From the NCBI GenBank assembly GCA_030841105.1, contig JAVEDE010000078.1, forward strand, positions 78,105 through 142,104: a stretch of 64,000 nucleotides of DNA, read 5' to 3'. Source of the stretch: Pyrinomonadaceae bacterium (GTDB taxonomy: Bacteria; Acidobacteriota; Blastocatellia; Pyrinomonadales; Pyrinomonadaceae). Of this stretch, positions 27,792-36,753 are shown piece by piece (the first letter of the stretch is position 1; every line of letters starts with the position of its first letter). Under the pieces are notes generated by a model. The model worked only from the letters and a program-made list of their open reading frames with translations. It was not told the DNA's origin and did no database searches. Position numbers and translations under genes: made by a program.

Positions 27792-28871
27792 TCACTTTTG
27801 CGGTCTCCCTGTCTGCGCCCGCAGTTGTTTGATGATGCCGCGAATCGCGTCGGCTTCGGCGGCCTTCGGGTCGAGGCGCAGGTAAGTCTCCAAGGCTTCG
27901 ACGGCGCGCGCGTTCTCGCCGCGCTCGATGTGGATCGCGCCGAGATACCTGTGCGCCATGCGCGCCTCGTCGCCGCCGAGCGCGAGGGCGCGACGCAACT
28001 CGCGCTCCGCTTCTTCGTAGCGAACGAGACCGATCAGAGCGCGCCCGCGGTAAAGGTGCGCGGCGAAAGAAGCATCGCTCAACTTGAGCGCGCGGCTCAG
28101 TTCCGCTTCGGCGTCGGCGAAACGCTTGCGTTGCAAGAGCACGATGCCGTAGTTGAGCCGGAGCACGAAGGCGTCCGGTTCGAGCGCGAGCGCGGCGCGC
28201 AAGGCTTCCGCTGCCTTCTCCGTCTCGCCGAGGCCGAGATACTGCACACCGAGTTCGTTGAAGGCCAGCGTAAACTTCGGGTAGACGGCGACGGCCTGTT
28301 TCAACTGTTCCACCGCGCGCTTGCGCTCCCCGGCCTTCGCCGAACGAAGCGCCTCCTCGTAAAGTTCGCGCGCCTCTTTCGGGATCGCGGCGAGCGCGGC
28401 GTTGACGACGCCGGGCTTCCCCGCCCCCTCCTCGCGTTTCAAACGCAACTGAATCTGGACGGAGACGACTTGCCCCGCGCGCCGGTTGCGAAGCGGCGAG
28501 TCAATGATGTCAACGGTCTCTGCGGCCGTCTCAAACTCCGCGCCCGCTTCGACGGTCAGACGATACGTGCCACCGTTCAGACGGCGAAAGGTGAACGCGC
28601 CGTTGTCGTCGCTCAACACGGATGCTTCGCCGCGCACGCCGCCCAGCCGGACGCGGACGCGCCTGCCGAGTTGTCGCCCCGAAGGCGCGAAGATGCGCCC
28701 CTGAATCGTGTGCGCCCCGCCGAAGCCGGGGTCGTTCGATTCGGAATCAATCCCTGTGTCGGTTTGTGCGTAGAGATTGTTGGCGGCAAGTAGCAGCGCG
28801 AAGGCGAAGGCGCAGGTCAAGGCGCGGACACAGTTGAAGGCGCGGGCGCGGCGGGCGTTGAGAGAGATCAT
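27792..28871 (-). CDS. Exported carboxypeptidase-regulatory-like / TPR protein
   Basis: 359 residues. ATG 28871 opens a plausible secretion signal (CAFAFALLLAANNLYAQ). A beta-sandwich follows (QGRIFAPSGRQLGRRVRV, then AFTFRRLNGGTYRLTVEA), then five or six tetratricopeptide repeats from about residue 165 to the end (AFNELGVQYLGLGETEKAAE, AHRYLGAIHIERGENARAVE). The open frame upstream of 28871 lies inside the 3' part of the TonB-type receptor gene and is a shadow. No strong ribosome binding site is visible. It follows the receptor on the same strand, after a hairpin, so it may be co-expressed with it and act on the receptor or its cargo. Confidence 0.82.
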   Translation of the reverse strand: MISLNARRARAFNCVRALTCAFAFALLLAANNLYAQTDTGIDSESNDPGFGGAHTIQGRIFAPSGRQLGRRVRVRLGGVRGEASVLSDDNGAFTFRRLNGGTYRLTVEAGAEFETAAETVDIIDSPLRNRRAGQVVSVQIQLRLKREEGAGKPGVVNAALAAIPKEARELYEEALRSAKAGERKRAVEQLKQAVAVYPKFTLAFNELGVQYLGLGETEKAAEALRAALALEPDAFVLRLNYGIVLLQRKRFADAEAELSRALKLSDASFAAHLYRGRALIGLVRYEEAERELRRALALGGDEARMAHRYLGAIHIERGENARAVEALETYLRLDPKAAEADAIRGIIKQLRAQTGRPQK

Positions 28872-28897
28872 CACGGCGTGTGAAATGAGAAAGGCGG

Positions 28898-28925
28898 GGG
28901 AGAGTCTTTCGTTCAAGACTCTCCC
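28898..28925 (-). terminator. Hairpin after the second TonB-type receptor gene
   Basis: GGGAGAGTCTT-tcgttc-AAGACTCTCCC, 32 bases past the receptor stop and before the TPR gene. It could be a terminator or an attenuator within a shared transcript. Confidence 0.6.
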
Positions 28926-28956
28926 GCCGCGTGGAAAACTTTCGGTCGCCCGAAAG

Positions 28957-31900
28957 TCAGAAGATGAACTTCGCCGCGAGTTGCACGTTGCGACGTTCGA
29001 GATTGCCGCTGGTGAAGACGCCGCGGTTCGCCGTGATGAACGAAGCCGTCGGGTTGCCGTCGGCGTCGGTGAAGCCGCTGATGTCGAGCGAGCCGGGCGC
29101 GATGAACAGGTTCGAGTGGTTGAAGACGTTGAAGGCTTCAAGCCTGAGTTGCACGCTGTACTTCTCGTTGAACCTGATGCGCTTGTACAGACCCATGTCC
29201 ATGTTCCAGAAGCCGGGGCCACGGAAGGCGTTGCGCTTCGTCATGTCTTCGGGGAAAGGTCCGACCACACCCGTGTTGCTGACGGGGTTGACGAACGGGT
29301 TCGACGCCGGCAGTTGCAGGTAGCTGAACGCGTTCGCTCCGACCGACGCGGGATTGCCCGTGCCGTCGAAGTTGACCGACGCGCCGCCGGCCGGGCGGTA
29401 GCGCGGGCACGCGCCGCTGTTGGCCGTCGTGCAGTCGAAGACCGTGAACGGGTTGCCGGTGCGCGCCGTAAATATCCCGGTCAGCGCGAAGCCGCCGAGC
29501 AGGTGGCGGACGAACTTGCTGTCCACCGTGTCGAAGTAGGGCACTTCGTAGTTGAAGCTGCTGACGAAGCGATGGCGCGCGTCGAAGTCGGCGTAGCCGT
29601 AATCCAACTTCGGATCGAACGGGTCGAGCAGGCCGAGGCTGGCGTTGGCGTTCGAGTCGCTGAAGGTCGAACTCAAATTGTCCTTCGCCCGCGAGAGCGT
29701 GTAGCGCGCGGTGAACTGCAAGCCGCGGTTGCGGAAGTTGTTGCTCTCGATGCCGAAGACGAGCGCGTTGTAGTTCGAGTAGCCGTTGTTGGCGCGCGTG
29801 TTGATGTTGGTGTACTGGCCGTTGAGGCGGTTCGACGCGCCGCCGGTGGGTGTGGGCGTGGTGCTGTTGAGATAGACGAGACCCGTGCCGGTGCGGTTGA
29901 TGTTCTCCAAAGAGTAGAGGTCGCGCCCGGCCGAGCCGGAATACTCGATGGAGGCCACCGTGCCGCGGCCGAGTTCGCGCTCAAAAGCCCCGCTCCAGAA
30001 ATGCGCGTAGGCGTTCGTGATGTCCTCGCGGACGTGGCGCAGGCTCGCGCCGGGCAGGCGGATGGTCGTGCCGCTCCCGGCTAGCGGCCCTGAGTTGTTG
30101 CGCGAGATCGAGAGCGAAGGGACTTCGACGCCTGCCGTCAGCGCGACGACCGTCTGCGCGGGCGGATTCTGGATCACGTTGTAGGTGACGTTGCCGAAGT
30201 TGCGCTCGTAGGACATGCCGTAGCCGCCGCGCAAAGAGGTCTTGCCGTCGCCGAACACGTCCCACGCGAAGCCGAGGCGCGGGGCGAAGTTGTTGAGGTC
30301 TTTCTTCCACAGGCCGCCAATCTTGCTGTTCGGGGCGACCTGCACGCTGCCGTTGCGGATGCGCTCCTGCAAGGTGCTGCCCTCGCCGAAGTAGAAGTTG
30401 GAATCGAGTTCCGGGTTCTTGTTGTGCTGCACGCCGTAGTACTCGTAGCGGAGGCCGAGGTTGAGCGTCAGGGTCGGGCGCACGCGCCACGAGTCGTTGA
30501 AGTAAGCAGCCCACTCGTTGTAGACGTTGCTGCGGCTGAAACTGGGCGGCGCGAGCGGCGTCGTCACGAAGTTGCCGGGGAAGCCGCCCTGCGGATCGAC
30601 CGCGCCTTGGAACTTCACGAGTTGACCGGCGACGAGATTGTTGAGCGCCTGCTGCGTGTTGTTGCCGAGCGTCTGCACCGAGTTGAGAAACGCGCCGAAG
30701 GTGCGGTTCTGCTGGATGTTGAAATACTGCCCGCCGAAGCGGAGCTGGTGGTTGCTGCCGAGTTGGTAGTTGAAATCCTGATACAACTGAATCTGGTTGG
30801 TCGGGCCGTTGGCCGGGATCGCGCTGCCGGGATTGAACGGCAGGTAGCCGGGGAACGCGATGTTGACCGGCGTGTTCTGATCTATGTTGACGGCGAACGT
30901 CTCGTTGACGTAGAGCGTCGGCCCCGCCGGTTGCTCGCCCAAGGGGTTGCCGGTGTTGACGCGGTTGAAGGCCAGCTTCGACGCCGACACGAGATTCGGC
31001 GAGAGCGTGCGCGTCAGCGAGACGAGGAAGTTCTGGTTATAGGCCGTCGTGCCCGTGTTGAAGCCCTGATAGGGGCTGTTAGCTCCCGTGCCTTCGAGCG
31101 TCAGGTTATCTTGCAACGCGTAGCGACCGTAGATTTGCGTCTTGTCGTTGACGTTCCAGTCAATGCGCGTGACGGTCGAGAGATCGTTCTGGGGGAAGCC
31201 GCCGCCGAGGTCTGTCGGCACGGAGTAGGCGACTTCTTGAAACGCGGGCGTGCCGGCCGGAACACCCGTGATGCCGAGTTCGCCCGCGCTGCGGATGCGA
31301 CCCGTGGGGCGCGCGGCGAGCGTGTAACCGCTGAAGAAATCCCGCGTCGCCGGAGCGGACAGCGCGATCAACTGCGACGTAGGGACGAAGGCGAGCAGTT
31401 CACCCTGACTGCGCACGCGCGTCCACTCGGTGCTGTTGAAGAAGAACAATTTATCTTTGACGATGCGCCCGCCCGCCGAATAGCCGAACTGGTTGCGCGT
31501 GAAGACGCCGCGCGGCACGCCCGTCGCGTTGTTGGCGAAGCCGTTCGAGGCGAGTTTCGAGAGTCGGTTGAAGGCGTAGGCTGTGCCGTGAAATTCGTTG
31601 CTGCCCGCGCGCGTTGCCACGTTGACGATGCCGCCCGAAGCGCGCCCGTACTCGGCCGAGAAGTTGCTCGTGATGACACGAAACTCCTGCACCGAATCGA
31701 GCGGGATGAGTTGGCCGACGGTCGCCGTGTAAGAGTTGTTGTTGTCCGTGCCGTCGAGCAGGATGTTGGTGCTGGCGGCGCGCTGGCCGTTCAGTGACGC
31801 GCCCGTGCCGCGATAAGTGGACGTGCCCGCCGTGTCGTTCTGCGACGTGCTCGGATCGTCGGTCGAAGCGTTGCCGGATAGCTGGACGAGGTTATAAGGG

Positions 31901-32361
31901 TTGCGCGTGATGGTCGGGAGTTCGCGAATCTGCGTCCCCGAAACGACGTTGGATAACTCCTGCGTCTGCGTGTTGACCTCGACGCCGCCGCCCGCGACGA
32001 CGTTGATCGTCTCGCCGCCCACGCCGCCGACGGCGAGTGCCGTCTCGACCGAGGTGCGTGAGCCGACCGTCACTTGCACGCGCTGCGTGTTGGGCGCGAA
32101 GCCCGGCGCGCTCGTGGTCACGTCGTAGAGTCCCGGTTGCAGATTCGTGAACGTGTACGTCCCCTCCTCGTTCGACGTGGCGCTCAACTCGCGTCCCGTG
32201 TTGACCGACTTGATGGTGACGGCCGCCCCGGCGACGAGCGCGCCGTTCGGGTCTGAAATTTTTCCGATCACCTGCCCCGTCTCCGTCTGCCCTAAGGCCG
32301 CGACGCTCAAAGCGAACAGCATCACGGCTGCGGCCATTAGTTTGAATTTACTTCTCGTCAT
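28957..32361 (-). CDS. TonB-dependent receptor-like outer-membrane protein (Cna-B N-terminus)
   Basis: 1134 residues. ATG 32361 has AAAGGAG six bases before it and opens a signal peptide (KLMAAAVMLFALSVAALGQ). The carboxypeptidase-regulatory-like domain is clear (VIGKISDPNGALVAGAAVTI and LQPGLYDVTTSAPGF). The plug-like region includes LPTITRNPYNLVQLSGN and ILLDGTDNNN, and the barrel ends NVQLAAKFIF with terminal Phe. The open frame continues to 32505 but that part is not coding-like. It is an Oar-type receptor probably importing a large or plant-derived substrate (inference). The paralogue at 15.2-18.9 kb has the same build but only distant sequence. Confidence 0.9.
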   Translation of the reverse strand: MTRSKFKLMAAAVMLFALSVAALGQTETGQVIGKISDPNGALVAGAAVTIKSVNTGRELSATSNEEGTYTFTNLQPGLYDVTTSAPGFAPNTQRVQVTVGSRTSVETALAVGGVGGETINVVAGGGVEVNTQTQELSNVVSGTQIRELPTITRNPYNLVQLSGNASTDDPSTSQNDTAGTSTYRGTGASLNGQRAASTNILLDGTDNNNSYTATVGQLIPLDSVQEFRVITSNFSAEYGRASGGIVNVATRAGSNEFHGTAYAFNRLSKLASNGFANNATGVPRGVFTRNQFGYSAGGRIVKDKLFFFNSTEWTRVRSQGELLAFVPTSQLIALSAPATRDFFSGYTLAARPTGRIRSAGELGITGVPAGTPAFQEVAYSVPTDLGGGFPQNDLSTVTRIDWNVNDKTQIYGRYALQDNLTLEGTGANSPYQGFNTGTTAYNQNFLVSLTRTLSPNLVSASKLAFNRVNTGNPLGEQPAGPTLYVNETFAVNIDQNTPVNIAFPGYLPFNPGSAIPANGPTNQIQLYQDFNYQLGSNHQLRFGGQYFNIQQNRTFGAFLNSVQTLGNNTQQALNNLVAGQLVKFQGAVDPQGGFPGNFVTTPLAPPSFSRSNVYNEWAAYFNDSWRVRPTLTLNLGLRYEYYGVQHNKNPELDSNFYFGEGSTLQERIRNGSVQVAPNSKIGGLWKKDLNNFAPRLGFAWDVFGDGKTSLRGGYGMSYERNFGNVTYNVIQNPPAQTVVALTAGVEVPSLSISRNNSGPLAGSGTTIRLPGASLRHVREDITNAYAHFWSGAFERELGRGTVASIEYSGSAGRDLYSLENINRTGTGLVYLNSTTPTPTGGASNRLNGQYTNINTRANNGYSNYNALVFGIESNNFRNRGLQFTARYTLSRAKDNLSSTFSDSNANASLGLLDPFDPKLDYGYADFDARHRFVSSFNYEVPYFDTVDSKFVRHLLGGFALTGIFTARTGNPFTVFDCTTANSGACPRYRPAGGASVNFDGTGNPASVGANAFSYLQLPASNPFVNPVSNTGVVGPFPEDMTKRNAFRGPGFWNMDMGLYKRIRFNEKYSVQLRLEAFNVFNHSNLFIAPGSLDISGFTDADGNPTASFITANRGVFTSGNLERRNVQLAAKFIF

Positions 32362-32742
32362 GACATCTCCTTTAACCAAAAACTTGATTGAGACTTGCCG
32401 TTGTGAATTTCGTTTTGCTGCCGCCGGTGAGGGCTGAGCACCGGGCGACTGCCGAAAGTTGGCTCTTGCTCTGAGACACACAGGGGCAACGAACGTGCCG
32501 CACACACACGGCGCGACTCAACTGTTGGCAGTCTTGCTTTTAGTTAACAGGCGGGAGACTTGGCGAGCTTAGCTGCGGCGACTTTCCGAGCGAGACTTCT
32601 TATTTATTAACATTTGACCAATAAACAAATCTTATTCGCGTGAGCGTTCCGGCGTTCTATGCCGCACGCGCACGAACCCACGCGCGATGTTGACCGCGCG
32701 TGGGTTCGTCCCGCGACCTGCCTTAGTTAATGTTTCTTGTCG
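32362..32742. other. Intergenic region with an AT-rich segment
   Basis: 381 bases. AT-rich DNA around 32.58-32.63 kb (upstream of the receptor gene on the minus strand) probably holds its promoter, but no clear boxes were assigned. The terminator of the amidohydrolase gene is at the right end. Confidence 0.4.
32672..32709 (-). terminator. Terminator of the amidohydrolase gene
   Basis: A 15-bp perfect stem (32672-32686 with 32695-32709), loop of eight bases, arm ACGAACCCACGCGCG, 34 bases past the stop. Confidence 0.7.
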
Positions 32743-34176
32743 TTAATGTTTTTCGTCGAGGGCGTGGCGGAAGCGAGGGGCGATCTCGTCGAGCGTGCGG
32801 TCGAGTTCGGCTTGCGTGAACCAGCGGCCTTTGAGCATCACGCCCGCGCGCCGTTCGGTGTTCACGATATGAGCGAGCGGGTCGGCTTCGAGCAACACTA
32901 AGTCGGCGCGCTTGCCGCGTTCGATAGTGCCGGTGGTTTTGATCGTCCCGAAGAACTCCGCCGGGTTGCGCGTGGCGGCGGCGAGCGCGGCGTAAGTTGA
33001 GAGTCCGGCTTCGTTCAAAGCGCGCAGTTCGCGGTGCAGCGTGTAGCCGTAGAGCAAGAGCCATTCGGGCGTGTCCGAACCGGCGAGAATTTTGCCGCCC
33101 GCGTCGTGGATGGCTTTGATGAGCTTGTTCCTGAGGGCGACGTACCTTGCGCGCCGTTCGGGCGACGCCGCCTGCGCCAGATACCTCTTGCTGTAGCCGA
33201 CCCACAGGTCAACCGTCTGCGGCGGGTAGAAGCGTATGTCGGGTTGCGCCCTGATTGACTCTTCGGTTCTCCCGATCCCGAATGTTGACTTAAAGAAGTA
33301 CTGCGTCGGCACGGTGAACGGGTTCGCGCGAACGCTCGCGCGCGCGATCTCAGGAATTTTATTTTCGTCCAGCACGTCGAGGCTCTCCCAGTTCTTCGGC
33401 TGGTAGATGTAGAGGTCGGAGACCGAACCTTTGACGGGCGAATTTTCCGGCAGCAACGCTTCGAGGTACGAGTCGAGATGCTCGATCTGCTGTCCGGCTT
33501 TGAGCGCGCGCTCTAAGCCGACCGAGCGACTGTCGGCGTGGCCGACGACGCGTATCTTCTGCCGCGCGGCCTCCGCGACGATGGCCTCGTAGACTTCCGG
33601 CTTGAGGAACGTGGTCATCTTCAAATAGTCGTAGCCGTCGCGCTTGGCCTTCTGCACCGACTCGCGCGCCTCCGCCTCGTTCGTCACGACGTAGGCGTTC
33701 GTTGCCTTCCGCCCGGTGAACTGCGGACTCGCCGCGTAGATCGTCGGCGCGACGATCTCGCCGCGCGCCGCCTTCGCACGCAGCACGAGTTGCTCCGGCG
33801 TCCCCGTCATCAAGCGGATCGTCGTCACGCCGTGTGCGATCATGATCTTCAACTCGTCTTCGGCCAGCGCGTCGGGGAACTCGTCGTCGGTGAACAGGTG
33901 GACGTGCATGTCCGTCAGTCCCGGAATCAAAAACTTTCCCCGCCCGTCAATCTTGCGCGCATCGCGCGGCACGCGCACCTTCTTCGCGTCGCCCACTTCG
34001 GCGATCACGCCGTCGCGGATGATCACGGTCTGGTCTGTCAACACGCGCTCCCTGTCCATCGGGATCACGTTCACGCCGACGAAGGCCGTCGTGTTCGGCT
34101 CAGGCGGATTACCATGCGCGACGGCCGCCGCCAGCAGGAGCATCAACAACACGGACATCGCGTATATCTTTTTCAT
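32743..34176 (-). CDS. Exported amidohydrolase (imidazolonepropionase-like)
   Basis: 477 residues. ATG 34176 follows GAGGG and opens a signal peptide (KKIYAMSVLLMLLLAAAVAHG). The amidohydrolase metal motif is HVH in LTDMHVHLFTDDE (residues near 88-92); further metal or catalytic residues are in VVGHADSRSVG, HLDSYLEA and AGSDTPEWLL (Asp). The N-terminal beta-sandwich (AFVGVNVIPMDRERVLTDQT) and the C-terminal RGKRADLVLLEADPLAHI are typical. It probably hydrolyses a peptide or cyclic amide in the periplasm; the family covers many substrates. It is followed on the same strand by an intergenic terminator and lies downstream of the broken serine hydrolase. Confidence 0.88.
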   Translation of the reverse strand: MKKIYAMSVLLMLLLAAAVAHGNPPEPNTTAFVGVNVIPMDRERVLTDQTVIIRDGVIAEVGDAKKVRVPRDARKIDGRGKFLIPGLTDMHVHLFTDDEFPDALAEDELKIMIAHGVTTIRLMTGTPEQLVLRAKAARGEIVAPTIYAASPQFTGRKATNAYVVTNEAEARESVQKAKRDGYDYLKMTTFLKPEVYEAIVAEAARQKIRVVGHADSRSVGLERALKAGQQIEHLDSYLEALLPENSPVKGSVSDLYIYQPKNWESLDVLDENKIPEIARASVRANPFTVPTQYFFKSTFGIGRTEESIRAQPDIRFYPPQTVDLWVGYSKRYLAQAASPERRARYVALRNKLIKAIHDAGGKILAGSDTPEWLLLYGYTLHRELRALNEAGLSTYAALAAATRNPAEFFGTIKTTGTIERGKRADLVLLEADPLAHIVNTERRAGVMLKGRWFTQAELDRTLDEIAPRFRHALDEKH

Positions 34177-34256
34177 CTTCCGTCCCTCGCTATCAACGAC
34201 TGTGAATCTCGAACACTCGCCACTCACTGCCCAATGCGCGTCGCTTATCTTCGCGC

Positions 34257-35258
34257 CTACGGTTTAACTTTCCGCGCCGCGTATAGACCCAGCGACAGGT
34301 GCTCGACTTCGCCGCGCTCGTTCGACAGAAAGATCAACTCACCCTGTTCGTAAGTGAATTTGTCCTTCCCCGTCTTCGTGAGCGCCAACTTTTTCCCGTC
34401 TTCCCTGACGTGCAACTTGTTGTCTTTGACGAAGACCTCCTACACCTGCGGCTCGTGCGAGAACTTGCCGACGTAACGACGCATCTCTTCCGCGCTCAAG
34501 GCGAGCGGCCTCGGCTGCGCGTTCGTCTCCGGCTTGAGCGTCAGCAAAAGTTCCAAAGCCTTCTGCCGCGACTTCGGGAGCGTCTCGCCGTTGCGGTTGG
34601 CGAGCGGGCGGACGGCCGAGCGCGTCATGCCGGGCGGGTTGAAGAGGAGTTCGCGCAAGGCGTCGGCGTAGGGCTTGCCGTGCAATTCTTCGACGACGAA
34701 GCCAGCCAGCCAGTAGCCCGCACTCGAATAGGAATAGACACGATTCGGCCCGGTGAAGAACACGTCGTCCTTCCACGCGCGGACGTTCCGGCTCAAGCCC
34801 GCGTCGTCGTTGGTCACGATTGCCGGGGCGAAGTCGCGCAACCCTGCCGATTGACTGAGGAGTTGGTGCGCCGTCAGCGCGGCGATCTTCGGCGAGAGGT
34901 TCTTCACATAGTTGCCGATGGGCGCGTCGAGTTTGATGCGCCCTGCGTCGGCCAGCGTCAGGAGCGCGACGGCCGTGAACATCTTCGTCGTCGAACCCAT
35001 CCGAAAAAGCGTGTCGGGCGTGACCGACGCCCCGCCCTCCGTGCTCGTCGCGCCGAAGCCCTTCACGAACAGCACGCGTTCGCCGCTGACGACGGCGACG
35101 GCCGCGCCCGGCGTCTTATTCTCCTTGAGTTCGGCGACGATGGTCTTTTCCAGTTCCGCAAAATCCACGGGCGCGCTTTGCGCCGCCGCCGCGCCCGCCG
35201 CAAGCAGCAACAACAAGCAGAAGGCGAAAAACGCCCGCGTCAATTTCACCAACGGCAT
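34257..35258 (-). pseudogene. Serine hydrolase (beta-lactamase/class C type) interrupted by an in-frame TAG
   Basis: ATG 35258 has GGAGG eight bases upstream and a signal peptide (AFFAFCLLLLLAAGAAAA). The beta-lactamase-type active site is present: Ser-x-x-Lys in RMGSTTKMF, and YSYSSAGYWLAG (the YxN-like box, here YSS). Reading stops at a TAG (34440-34442) after FSHEPQV, giving 272 residues. In the same frame the sequence then reads EVFVKDNKLHVREDGKKLA and on to LSLGLYAARKVKP, ending at a second TAG (34257-34259), about 60 coding-looking codons. This tail is the usual small beta domain after the hydrolase. The gene is thus disabled or shortened by one base change; a sequencing error or TAG readthrough are alternatives. 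Confidence 0.8.
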
Positions 35259-35560
35259 TACACTTCCCTCCACATGTCGCGCGCCGGAGCGACTAATGAC
35301 CGAATCCGTATTTCAGTCAGCTATAAACGTGTGATGGTCGCTCTTAGTTTCAACCGGCGACTTGGGAAATTATGGATGACGGGGAGGCTCAAGTGCCTGT
35401 GCAAATTTGCCGGGCGTTGATGGTGCGGACAGAGATTGAGGCAGACGTGTGGGGAGTGAATGTCGGCGCGCGTGTGAAGGGGTGTCGGCGCATGAGACAA
35501 GGCACGGTTGCACGCGTGTGCGCGCCGTGCCTCGATTATATCCGCGACAGTTGAAGACTC
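35259..35560. other. Intergenic region between ispG and the serine hydrolase
   Basis: 302 bases. Apart from the ispG-side hairpin at 35501-35531, I see nothing; the short open frames here lack coding character. Confidence 0.4.
35501..35531 (-). terminator. Terminator at the end of the ispG operon
   Basis: GGCACGG (35501-35507) pairs with CCGTGCC (35525-35531), with a further GCACGCGTGTGC palindrome-like core between, 30 bases past the ispG stop. Confidence 0.55.
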
Positions 35561-36667
35561 TTATTTGATCGTGACGAGTTCGGGCGACTCCGCGGCTTTG
35601 GCGGCCGCGCCCTCGGCGATGAGTTTCTCGGTCTCGGCGACGAAAGCTTCAACGATGTCCGCGCCCGCCACTTTGCGCATCGGCTTGCCGTCCTTGTAGA
35701 TCATGCCGACGCCGCGGCCGAAGGTGACGCCGAGTTGCGAATCGTGCGCCTCGCCCGGCCCGTTGACGGCGCAGCCCATGATGGAGAGGTGCAGCGGCTC
35801 TTCGATGTGCGCGAGGCGGCGTTCGATCTCTGTGACGATGCCGACGAAATCGTCCACGTCGAGTCGGCCGCAGGTCGGGCACGCGACGACAGTCACGCCG
35901 CGCTTGCGTAGTTCGAGCGACTTCAAGATCTCCCACGCCACGCGCACCTCTTCGTGCGGCTCGGCGGCGAGCGACACGCGGATGGTGTCGCCGATGCCTT
36001 CGTGCAGCAGGATGCCGAGTCCGATGCTTGATTTGATCGAACCGCTAAAGGCCGTGCCCGCCTCCGTCACGCCGAGGTGCAGCGGGTAGTCAACCTGCTG
36101 CGCGAGCAGTCGGTAGGCGGCGACCGTGCGGTGCACATCCGAGGCTTTGAGCGAGACGATGATGTCCTGAAAGTTTAAGTCTTCGAGGATGCGTATGTGG
36201 CGCAAGGCCGACTCGACCATCGCCTCCGGCGTGGCCGTGCCGTACTTGGCGAGCAAGTCCTTTTCGAGCGAGCCGCCGTTGACGCCGATGCGGATGGGGA
36301 CGTGCTGCGACTGCGCGGCGCGCGTCACCTCGCGCACGCGTTCGTGCGCGCCGATGTTGCCGGGGTTGAGGCGCAGCTTGTCAACGCCCGCGTCGAGCGC
36401 CATCAAGGCCAGCTTGTAGTGGAAGTGGATGTCTGCGACAAGCGGCACGCCCGGCACGCGCCGCCTGATCTCTTTAAGCGCGAGGGCGGCGTCCTTGTCG
36501 GGCACGGCGAGGCGCACGATCTCGCAGCCCGCCGTCATCATCTCTTCGATCTGTTTGACCGTGCCGTCAACGTCGGCCGTGTCCGTCTTCGTCATGGATT
36601 GCACGGCGACGGGTGCGCCCCCGCCGACCTGCACCCGCCCGATCTTAACCGCTCGCGTCTCTCTCAT
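35561..36667 (-). CDS. ispG: 4-hydroxy-3-methylbut-2-en-1-yl diphosphate synthase
   Basis: 368 residues. The enzyme uses a [4Fe-4S] cluster to convert MEcPP to HMBPP, the next-to-last step of the MEP isoprenoid pathway. The N-terminus AVKIGRVQVGGGAPVAVQSM is characteristic, as are LVADIHFHYKLAL and LRLNPGNIGAHERV. Cluster cysteines are in VVACPTCGRLDVD and SIMGCAVNGPGEA. The short, bacterial form is full length. The start ATG (36667) directly abuts a tandem repeat and lacks a visible ribosome binding site. It is the last gene of a minus-strand set with rseP and dxr; dxr acts in the same pathway. Confidence 0.95.
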   Translation of the reverse strand: MRETRAVKIGRVQVGGGAPVAVQSMTKTDTADVDGTVKQIEEMMTAGCEIVRLAVPDKDAALALKEIRRRVPGVPLVADIHFHYKLALMALDAGVDKLRLNPGNIGAHERVREVTRAAQSQHVPIRIGVNGGSLEKDLLAKYGTATPEAMVESALRHIRILEDLNFQDIIVSLKASDVHRTVAAYRLLAQQVDYPLHLGVTEAGTAFSGSIKSSIGLGILLHEGIGDTIRVSLAAEPHEEVRVAWEILKSLELRKRGVTVVACPTCGRLDVDDFVGIVTEIERRLAHIEEPLHLSIMGCAVNGPGEAHDSQLGVTFGRGVGMIYKDGKPMRKVAGADIVEAFVAETEKLIAEGAAAKAAESPELVTIK

Positions 36668-36753
36668 AAGGTTTCAAGTTTCAAGTTTCAAGTTTCAGGT
36701 CTGAAAGTTTCCCGTTCGGTAACTTGAAACCTGCAACCTGCAACTTGAAACCT
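36668..36753. repeat. Heptamer repeat as inverted arms between rseP and ispG
   Basis: TTTCAAG is repeated in tandem in the left arm (about 36670-36697); its complement CTTGAAA occurs twice in the right arm (36723-36750), giving a hairpin such as AGGTTTCAAG/CTTGAAACCT. The right arm ends within the rseP stop codon (36752-36754), and the left abuts the ispG start. Confidence 0.75.

Noticed and set aside
29138..30514. Several minus-strand ORFs inside the second TonB-type receptor gene
   Set aside because: Arg/Ala-rich alternative frames of a GC-rich gene; no family motif.
36668..36753. Repeats between rseP and ispG as a CRISPR array
   Set aside because: Seven-base units without unique spacers, arranged as inverted arms.
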